A DNA stretch of 11,794 bases, taken from assembly GCA_018823385.1 (NCBI GenBank), contig JAHJIK010000010.1, positions 1 through 11,794 of the forward strand. The letters run 5' to 3'. Both the position numbers and the translations under genes were made by a program. Each line of letters begins with the position of its first letter. Position 1 is the first letter of the stretch. Of the stretch, positions 7,073 to 11,794 are shown in pieces. Under the pieces are notes generated by a model. It had not been told where the DNA came from, made no database searches, and was given only the letters and a program-made list of their open reading frames with translations. The stretch is from Patescibacteria group bacterium (lineage in GTDB: Bacteria > Patescibacteriota > Minisyncoccia > Phycocordibacterales > Phycocordibacteraceae).

Positions 7073-7845
7073 ATCAGGAAGGTTTTGCTTCTATCAATCA
7101 CTGTGAGGGAATTCGGACTAAGGTTAATGACACGTGGCGCATCGCCTTGGTAGAGTGGCGCTAAGAATTGCGGTGTGTGCGGATCAAGCTCTACTACGGT
7201 CACTGTTGTGCCAGATGCGACGACAATTACATCGCTTCGGCCGTGGAAGTTTGTAATAGCGCGAAGACGGTCCTTGGGAGTGAAAACGACCGTAGGCTCA
7301 CATACTCCACTGGTGCAGAGGAACGCAGGCGCTTCGCAGCCTTCCATAGGCGCAGCAATTATTCGTCCGAACGATTCATACACAGAAATACAATTATCTG
7401 GAAGGTTCATTGGCTTGTCGAATGTCGGGATGGGCGAGCCGATTTGTCGCAACTGCATTGACTTGTCTAGTGGCACTTCGCGCATGTCGGGTGTGACACG
7501 AACAAGTATGGGTTTTAAGACGGTACGCTCGTTCTTTTTCACTGATACCATTTCATTCCAAGGGTAGAAGCCCGGACTATCTATAATTACGGTGTGTTCC
7601 CCGTCTGGAAGGTGTGTATCAGCTGTGCCGCTAACACCCGTGTGACGACGCGTTTGATCTACATAGATAGTGCTTCCGAGAGGAAGATTTGAGACGGCAA
7701 CAGAGCCGTTGCGGTATACGAGGGGATCAAGCCCTACGCGCCATCCAGAAAGATATACCCACACGACAAGTGCAGAAAAGGTAAAGACGAGTATCCAGGG
7801 CCAGAATCGTTTGCCGAAGTCGGCGAGTACCTCAATTGTTTGCAT
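7063..7845 (-). CDS. membrane-anchored PEGA-domain protein
   Basis: This is a 260-residue protein. One transmembrane segment lies at about residues 14-33 (WPWILVFTFSALVVWVYL) after a short cytoplasmic N-terminus. A PEGA domain at about 47-114 shows the typical SNLPLGSTIYVDQ, LPDGEHTVIIDSPGFYPW and SVKKNERTVLKP. The remaining 145 residues look beta-rich, with a Cys-containing stretch at about 150-190 (GCEAPAFLCTSGVC) and may form a partial beta-propeller-like or substrate-binding region. PEGA domains in surface proteins are thought to bind or present surface polysaccharide or protein; the exact role here is unknown. The gene lies 32 nt after murA and two nt before priA's ATG on the same strand. 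Confidence 0.8.
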   Translation of the reverse strand: MQTIEVLADFGKRFWPWILVFTFSALVVWVYLSGWRVGLDPLVYRNGSVAVSNLPLGSTIYVDQTRRHTGVSGTADTHLPDGEHTVIIDSPGFYPWNEMVSVKKNERTVLKPILVRVTPDMREVPLDKSMQLRQIGSPIPTFDKPMNLPDNCISVYESFGRIIAAPMEGCEAPAFLCTSGVCEPTVVFTPKDRLRAITNFHGRSDVIVVASGTTVTVVELDPHTPQFLAPLYQGDAPRVINLSPNSLTVIDRSKTFLITL

Positions 7846-7866
7846 GAAGCTAGCGTATCAAAAAAG
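7846..7866 (-). promoter_or_regulatory. promoter of the PEGA gene, leaderless
   Basis: On the minus strand a run of six T residues (7866-7861), then TGA and TACGCT (7857-7852), lies six bases before ATG 7845. The arrangement TTTTTTGATANNNT-N6-ATG is the same as at def. I see no proper hairpin before the T-run, so it is more likely an upstream promoter element than a terminator. Confidence 0.5.
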
Positions 7867-7877
7867 TCCCCGACCCG

Positions 7878-9194
7878 CTATGCCCCCATCGTTTCGATGT
7901 TCGCTCCGATACTAGTGAGACGCTCTACAAGGTCCTCATATCCTCGATTAATGCTGTATACATTGCGTAGGATAGATTTGCCCTCACTAGCCAGCATGCC
8001 AATAAGGAGAATGGTTGCCGGCCGAAGTGCAGGTGGGCACACGAGTTCCGCTCCGCGCAGGTGGCTTGGTCCGGTTATCTGAATTCGGTGTGGGTCCATG
8101 AGAACGGTGTCACCACCAAGGCGATCAAGCTCGGTGTAGTAGATGGCACGCTTCTCATATACCCAGTCATGGATGAGTGTAACTCCATCAGCCTTCGTAG
8201 CGATCACTGCAAAGAATGGGAGGTTATCAATATTGAGTCCTGGATACGGACGAGCATGAATCTTTTCAGGGAATGCAACAAGGTTTGAAGGGTGCATCGT
8301 CAAATCTGAAAGTTTCGTAATCCCATTTTCAGACACACCGACAGGAGTCAGGTCAAAGGAGAGTCCCATCTTTTCAAGAAGTGCCAACTCAACTTCGAGG
8401 AACTCGATAGGAATCCGCTTTATCGTTAATTCTGATTTCGTAACGGCCGCAGTTGCAATAAAGAACATTGCATCAGTTGGATCCTCTGCAATAGAGTACG
8501 AGACATCTTTGTGAATATCAGTTACGCCGGTCACTGTGAGTGTTGTGGTACCAATCCCTTCGATACTTACACCAAGGAGCTGTAAGTAGCCACACACTTC
8601 CTGTACTTGATAGTTGGCGGAGGCGTACTTGATAGTGCTGGTGCCAGGAATACCGGCTGCAGCAAAGAGAGAGTTAATAGTCGCAGTATCGCTTGATTCA
8701 TAGAGGATAACTTCCGTTGGAAGCATCTCGGTGTGTGTAATGTGGAAGGAGTCTGCGAGAGCCTCGATAGAGACTCCAAAGCGCTCAAGTGCCCATAAGT
8801 GAGGACGTACACTTCGAAGCCCTAGGGTGCAGCCTCCTGACTGAGGAAGTTCAAATGATTTGAAGTGGTGGAGAAGGGGACCAATAAACATGAGAATGCT
8901 GCGCGTTCGCATAGCAGCTTTTTGATCGATCGTATCAAGGGTGATTGTGTCAGGTGGTGTGAGGGTAACGTCCTTTCCGTTCCACTCAACCCCAACGCCG
9001 ATAGACTGCAGTACTTCGATAAGGCGGTTAACCTCCTCAATCTTAGGTACGTTAAGAAGGGTAGTAGTCCCCTTGTTTAAGAGTGATGCGGCAAGCAGTG
9101 CAACCGCACCGTTTTTAGAGCGGCTTGTTGTTACCGAGCCTGATAGTGGTGTTCCTCCTTCGACGACAAACCCAAGTTCTCCAGAATGTGACAT
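7878..9194 (-). CDS. murA: UDP-N-acetylglucosamine enolpyruvyl transferase
   Basis: This enzyme carries out the first committed step of peptidoglycan synthesis, transferring enolpyruvate from PEP to UDP-GlcNAc. The 438-residue length is near normal. Lys27-Asn28 (RSKNGAVALLAASLL) match the substrate-binding KN pair, Cys122 in SGGCTLGLR is the catalytic cysteine that fosfomycin alkylates, Asp323 in YPGLNIDNLP is the catalytic aspartate, and Arg391 and Arg417 (NRGYE) match the conserved arginines. Several loops are divergent (MRTRSILMFIGPLL, CPPALRPAT), so it is a remote family member but intact. ATG 9194 follows a good -10 by six bases and has no Shine-Dalgarno. It is the first gene of a minus-strand series leading to the PEGA protein and priA. 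Confidence 0.93.
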   Translation of the reverse strand: MSHSGELGFVVEGGTPLSGSVTTSRSKNGAVALLAASLLNKGTTTLLNVPKIEEVNRLIEVLQSIGVGVEWNGKDVTLTPPDTITLDTIDQKAAMRTRSILMFIGPLLHHFKSFELPQSGGCTLGLRSVRPHLWALERFGVSIEALADSFHITHTEMLPTEVILYESSDTATINSLFAAAGIPGTSTIKYASANYQVQEVCGYLQLLGVSIEGIGTTTLTVTGVTDIHKDVSYSIAEDPTDAMFFIATAAVTKSELTIKRIPIEFLEVELALLEKMGLSFDLTPVGVSENGITKLSDLTMHPSNLVAFPEKIHARPYPGLNIDNLPFFAVIATKADGVTLIHDWVYEKRAIYYTELDRLGGDTVLMDPHRIQITGPSHLRGAELVCPPALRPATILLIGMLASEGKSILRNVYSINRGYEDLVERLTSIGANIETMGA

Positions 9195-9229
9195 GTGGGC
9201 ATTGTATCCTAGGATTCTCGGAATGGAAA
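9195..9229 (-). promoter_or_regulatory. murA promoter, leaderless
   Basis: On the minus strand TTTCCA (9229-9224), 17 bases, then TACAAT (9206-9201) and six bases to the murA ATG. The -35 overlaps the T-run of the terminator upstream. TACAAT differs from the -10 consensus at one base. Confidence 0.65.
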
Positions 9230-9254
9230 AAGCCCCGCCGAGTGTGGCAGGGCT
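9227..9254 (-). terminator. intrinsic terminator after the small unrecognised gene
   Basis: On the minus strand AGCCCTGCC (9254-9246) pairs with GGCGGGGCT (9239-9231), including one G-U pair, with a 6-nt loop and a run of T residues after it. It lies 5 nt beyond the TAA at 9262-9260 and separates that gene from murA. Confidence 0.85.
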
Positions 9255-9259
9255 CCTTG

Positions 9260-9581
9260 TTACTGAGTGAACGTAACCTTGATCGAGACCGAATCAATGT
9301 GCGCATCGCGCTCAAGATGGTTCTTGAAGATGCAGGCCCAGTCATTGAAATGATTACGTTGTCTGTGGGTAACCCGTTGCTCGGCTTGAAGCTCCACTTC
9401 AAAACTGCCACGGTCCTGCTTGATTGAGGGAAGGCATGTCGATATAACGTCCTCAATCGTATACGAGCCATCAATCCAGTTGCGCTTACCTCGTGGTCCA
9501 TGCTTACGTCGGGTGACGTCTCGAAAGAAAAGTGCGCTTGTGCTGCGAATACCGCCCTACAGTCACGCCTCTAGTATCCAT
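9260..9581 (-). CDS. small unrecognised gene of about 106 codons with a reading-frame break
   Basis: The 474-bp gap between murA and mreB contains a coding-looking frame on minus that lacks its own start. Open from 9556 to TAA 9262-9260, it reads ALFFRDVTRRKHGPRGKRNW, then IDGSYTIEDVISTCLPSIK, and ends RDAHIDSVSIKVTFTQ, with sensible codon use. Upstream, ATG 9581 behind a strong AGGAGG opens a second frame (MDTRGVTVGRYSQHKRTFLS) that stops at 9506-9504. Removing one base in the T-rich stretch around 9524-9531 joins them into a basic N-terminus and a mixed alpha-beta C-terminal half. Each piece alone would be odd: one has a start but is 25 residues, the other has no start. Possible causes are a sequencing error, a decaying gene or real +1 frameshifting. 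I do not recognise the family. It diverges from mreB. Confidence 0.55.
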
Positions 9582-9585
9582 GCGA

Positions 9586-9591
9586 CCTCCT
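9586..9591 (-). promoter_or_regulatory. strong Shine-Dalgarno site deciding the start at 9581
   Basis: On the minus strand AGGAGG lies 4 nt before ATG 9581. It is one of only two clear Shine-Dalgarno sites in the window and is the main reason for choosing this start. Confidence 0.6.
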
Positions 9592-9639
9592 GTGGGTGCG
9601 GAGTGTTCCGTACCCTTTAACACTAATGCACAGGATATT

Positions 9640-9668
9640 TTGAGCCTTATACATAAACGCGCTATGAT
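9640..9668 (+). promoter_or_regulatory. mreB promoter
   Basis: TTGAGC (9640-9645), 17 bases, then TATGAT (9663-9668). The expected transcription start near 9675 leaves about three bases before ATG 9678, so the message is leaderless or nearly so. Confidence 0.65.
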
Positions 9669-9677
9669 GTGCGAGCT

Positions 9678-10691
9678 ATGTCATTTTTCTCCCCGAAACT
9701 CGGAATCGACCTTGGAACCACAAACGTATTGGTGTTTGTGCCAGGGAAAGGGGTGGTGCTGAACGAGCCGTCAGTAGTGGCCGTATCAACAGAAACAAAC
9801 AAGGTGCTTGCAATCGGAGTTGAGGCTAAACAAATGGTGGGACGCACACCAGATAGCATTACTGCCTATCGACCAATGAAGGACGGCGTTATTGCTGACT
9901 ATCGCGTTACCGAAGCCATGCTCCGTTACTTTATGCGCAAAGCACTCGGCAAGTGGAATATTTGGAAGCCAACCGTTCTTATCTCCGTTCCGGCCGGCGT
10001 AACATCAACAGAAAAGCGTGCGGTGATTGAAGCTGCGGCAAAAGCAGGTGCCAAAGACGCGTTCGTTGTTAAGGAGCCAATCCTCGCAGCCATCGGAGCT
10101 GGTATTCCGATTCAGGAACCATTGGGACGCATGGTGGCTGATATCGGTGGAGGCACGATCGATGTTGCGGTGATCTCGCTGGGAGGCATTGTTGCCTCAA
10201 CCAGTGTGAAGTGTGCTGGAAACCGACTTGATCGATCAGTGATCGACTACATCAAAAAACAATACAATCTTGCCATTGGTGATAAGACGTCTGAGGAAAT
10301 AAAGATTCAGATTGGCTCTGCAGTCCCTGTTGACGAGGAGTTGACCATGTCAGTTAAGGGGCGCGATTTGGTATCCGGTCTTCCACGCACCATTGAGCTT
10401 AAGACAAACGAAGTGGTACAGGCTATGAACCGTGACCTGCGCGAGATGATGAATGCTATTCGAAAGGTATTGCAGGAGACTCCACCTGAACTAGCGTCCG
10501 ATATTATCGATAACGGAATTATCCTCACAGGCGGAAGCTCGCAGCTCCGCAATCTTCCTGAACTCGTTTTTAGACGAACCGGTGTACAAGCCAAACTTGC
10601 AACTGACGCGTACTACTGTGTAGCGCGCGGAACAGGAGTCGCACTCAAACATTTAGGTACGTACAAAAAGAGTATTATCAGCAAACGATAG
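9678..10691 (+). CDS. mreB: rod-shape-determining actin homologue MreB
   Basis: MreB is a membrane-associated ATP-dependent filament that guides peptidoglycan insertion and cell shape. The actin-fold motifs are in order: phosphate 1 LGIDLGTTNVLVF at about 8-20, PAGVT at about 104, KEPILAAIGAGIPI, phosphate 2 VADIGGGTIDVAVIS at about 155-169, and the adenosine loop ILTGGSSQLRNLPEL near 285-299. The 337 residues from ATG 9678 are the normal length. GTG 9669 is in frame and would add three residues, but it touches the -10 hexamer, so ATG 9678 is preferred. The short MSFFSPKLG N-terminus lacks a long amphipathic helix. No mreC or mreD lies next to it, and the gene stands alone between a divergent small gene and a terminator. 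Confidence 0.96.
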   Translation: MSFFSPKLGIDLGTTNVLVFVPGKGVVLNEPSVVAVSTETNKVLAIGVEAKQMVGRTPDSITAYRPMKDGVIADYRVTEAMLRYFMRKALGKWNIWKPTVLISVPAGVTSTEKRAVIEAAAKAGAKDAFVVKEPILAAIGAGIPIQEPLGRMVADIGGGTIDVAVISLGGIVASTSVKCAGNRLDRSVIDYIKKQYNLAIGDKTSEEIKIQIGSAVPVDEELTMSVKGRDLVSGLPRTIELKTNEVVQAMNRDLREMMNAIRKVLQETPPELASDIIDNGIILTGGSSQLRNLPELVFRRTGVQAKLATDAYYCVARGTGVALKHLGTYKKSIISKR

Positions 10692-10692
10692 G

Positions 10693-10718
10693 AAAAGGGC
10701 TCCGCAGATGCGGAGCCC
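10693..10718 (-). terminator. terminator between convergent mreB and the secreted protein
   Basis: GGGCTCCGC (10697-10705), loop AGAT, GCGGAGCCC (10710-10718): nine perfect pairs. On the minus strand it ends in four T residues (10696-10693), so it serves mainly the secreted-protein gene. On the plus strand it is followed by a second small hairpin, CGTCG-TTAG-CGACG and TTT (10721-10737), which may help end mreB. Confidence 0.75.
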
Positions 10719-10725
10719 TTCGTCG

Positions 10726-11049
10726 TTAGCGACGTTTAGTCCACTCGAACCCGACTGTGTCACCGGGGCCTGGTTGGCCACGTCTGCGGTGAAGTGGGTC
10801 GGCGATTTCGATTTCACCGACCGCCCACCCGTTATCGAAACGAACCTGTAACTTTGCGTCATCCTCCTTCCATTCGTTGCGAACCTCATACTTCGCAGTT
10901 GAGGATTCAGCGGGAAAGGGCTTTTCAGGACGAGTCTTCTCGAAGAGCGGCGTTGGCGGTTGGATCTCGTATGGCACGAGCGTCTGCGCCATTGCCGGCG
11001 TGCTGACGAGAAGGAGAACGCCGAGCAGTACGAATACAAATGCTTTCAT
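10726..11049 (-). CDS. small secreted protein, function unknown
   Basis: This is a 107-residue protein. The N-terminus MKAFVFVLLGVLLLVSTPAM is a clear signal peptide, with likely cleavage after AMA at about residue 21, before QTLVPYE. The mature part of about 86 residues is polar and charged, rich in Pro, Glu and Arg (TRPEKPFPAESS, EWKEDDAKLQVRFDNGWAVG) and ends in a basic tail (TKRR). It has no cysteine, so no lipobox and no disulfide. I recognise no family. ATG 11049 has a good Shine-Dalgarno six bases upstream. It is convergent with mreB and divergent from the clamp-loader gene. Confidence 0.75.
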   Translation of the reverse strand: MKAFVFVLLGVLLLVSTPAMAQTLVPYEIQPPTPLFEKTRPEKPFPAESSTAKYEVRNEWKEDDAKLQVRFDNGWAVGEIEIADPLHRRRGQPGPGDTVGFEWTKRR

Positions 11050-11055
11050 GGCCAG

Positions 11056-11106
11056 TTCCTCCGGTTGAGACGTCTACAAAGGACATCTCTAGCTGTAGGT
11101 AGTATA
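11056..11106 (-). promoter_or_regulatory. leader with -10 and Shine-Dalgarno for the secreted protein
   Basis: On the minus strand TATACT (11106-11101) is a good -10; I see no -35. A leader of about 45 nt then carries GGAGGAA (11062-11056), six bases before ATG 11049. This gene is therefore expressed with a normal leader, unlike its leaderless neighbours. Confidence 0.5.
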
Positions 11107-11123
11107 ACCTGGAGCTCATAGGG

Positions 11124-11135
11124 TATTCTAGACAC
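11124..11135 (+). promoter_or_regulatory. -10 element of the delta-prime-like gene, leaderless
   Basis: TATTCT (11124-11129) lies exactly six bases before ATG 11136. It stands some 18 bases from the oppositely oriented -10 of the secreted-protein gene, so the two divergent promoters overlap. Confidence 0.5.
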
Positions 11136-11794
11136 ATGGCGCACCACGCATTTTTCTATGAAGGAGATCTAGAGCAGGGTATTGCTGCAACAGCGTTGTA
11201 TGCAGAGGAAGAACTCAAGATTCCTGCACACGGCAATCCTGATGTGATAACCATTCGATATGGTCTGTTCTCTGTTGATGACGCTCGCAAACTAACAGAG
11301 CTTGCCTATCAAAATCCAGTGAACGGTAGTCACAAAGTGATTGCGCTTGCTGCAGGACGAATCTTCCACGAAGCACAAAATGCGCTCCTTAAACTATTTG
11401 AAGAGACACCCGAGGGAACAACCCTTATCCTCATAATCCCGTCAAAAGGAATCTTGCTAGAGACACTACAGTCTCGACTTCTTCCGCTCCCCGGTGACCA
11501 CAACAGAACAATTTCTTCAGAAGAAATTGAAACATTTCTGAAAAGCACACCCGACGAACAGGCAAAGGTAATTGCAAAAATAGTAGACCGTTCTAAGTCT
11601 GAGCGGCCTGAGGCGGATAAGCAGGCCGCAAGACTTGAAGCGCTCACTCTCGCTGAAAACATTGAGCGCGCAGCGTATGCACAGCGTCTGGCAGGTAATA
11701 GGAGTAAAGAGCTTATGGTGTTCCTCGATGATTTGGCACACTTTATTCCGCTCCTCCACGACCGATCAGCGCCCATCAAGCTTATATACGAGCA
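11136..11794 (+). CDS. DNA polymerase III clamp-loader delta-prime-like subunit (partial)
   Basis: The gene runs off the window end after 219 codons. It matches the second half of the clamp-loader AAA+ domain: VDDARKLTELAYQNPVNGSH followed by KVIALAAG, then FHEAQNALLKLFEETPEGTT and LQSRLLPL with the arginine of the SRC-type sensor region. The N-terminus is unusually short: MAHHAFFYEGDLEQGIAATA contains a partial strand-helix but no GxxGxGK P-loop, so it cannot bind ATP itself, as is usual for delta-prime. The part after residue 125 (ISSEEIETFLKSTPDEQAKV) is helical and charged and probably forms the collar-side domain. It would work with the gamma/tau subunit (not in this window) to load the sliding clamp. 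HolB-like is the best name; a divergent delta subunit is less likely. Confidence 0.8.
   Translation, partial: MAHHAFFYEGDLEQGIAATALYAEEELKIPAHGNPDVITIRYGLFSVDDARKLTELAYQNPVNGSHKVIALAAGRIFHEAQNALLKLFEETPEGTTLILIIPSKGILLETLQSRLLPLPGDHNRTISSEEIETFLKSTPDEQAKVIAKIVDRSKSERPEADKQAARLEALTLAENIERAAYAQRLAGNRSKELMVFLDDLAHFIPLLHDRSAPIKLIYE

Noticed and set aside
9115..9501. 128-codon minus-strand frame crossing the murA start
   Set aside because: It runs through the terminator at 9227-9254 and into murA in the wrong frame; its neighbour frame ending at 9260 has better codon use.
11330..11779. 149-codon minus-strand frame at the window end
   Set aside because: It is antisense to the clamp-loader gene, whose AQNALLKLFEETPEG motif is unmistakable.
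1..11794. CRISPR arrays, insertion sequences, attachment sites or tRNA genes
   Set aside because: I saw no regularly spaced direct repeats, transposase-like frames, long inverted repeats or tRNA T-arm signatures; this is by eye and not a search.

Overview
This window reads as bacterial housekeeping DNA with roughly even base composition. It most likely comes from a member of the Candidate Phyla Radiation, probably Parcubacteria-like. That assignment is an inference from three things: compact and divergent versions of core genes (a PriA that has lost its helicase motifs, a short Fmt, a clamp-loader subunit without an obvious P-loop), very short gene spacing, and an apparently leaderless promoter style. 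The standard code fits. All twelve stop codons I could place on genes ending inside the window are TAA or TAG, and none is TGA.

Layout. Bases 1-94 hold the tail of an upstream gene. A small membrane protein (95-436), gyrA (447-2915), a small glutaredoxin (2965-3213) and a ribosome-hibernation-type protein (3247-3612) follow on the plus strand. The last of these meets fmt tail to tail over a shared CTAG. On the minus strand, reading leftward from about 9.6 kb, come a small unrecognised gene with a reading-frame break (9581-9260), murA (9194-7878), a PEGA-domain membrane protein (7845-7063), priA (7061-5266, with one frame break near its start), a structured non-coding RNA (about 5253-4971), def (4956-4441) and fmt (4448-3609). 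mreB (9678-10691) faces away from the small broken gene. A small secreted protein (11049-10726, minus) diverges from a clamp-loader delta-prime-like gene (11136 to the window end, plus).

Functional themes are replication and topology (gyrA, priA, delta-prime-like), cell wall and shape (murA, mreB), maturation of protein N-termini (def and fmt overlapping, so formylation and deformylation are co-expressed), and ribosome or redox stress (hibernation factor, glutaredoxin).

The most interesting object is the 310-bp gap between priA and def. It holds a textbook promoter (TTGACA, 17 bp, TATATT) buried in the end of priA, about 280 nt of dense hairpins ending in a four-way junction, and a clean intrinsic terminator. 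Several helices pair fully only on the minus strand because of G-U pairs. It carries none of the hallmarks I know for tmRNA, RNase P, SRP RNA, 5S rRNA or tRNA, so it is a candidate undescribed small RNA. The second theme is that five start codons sit exactly 6 nt after a -10-like hexamer with no Shine-Dalgarno, while the two small accessory genes have strong Shine-Dalgarno sites.
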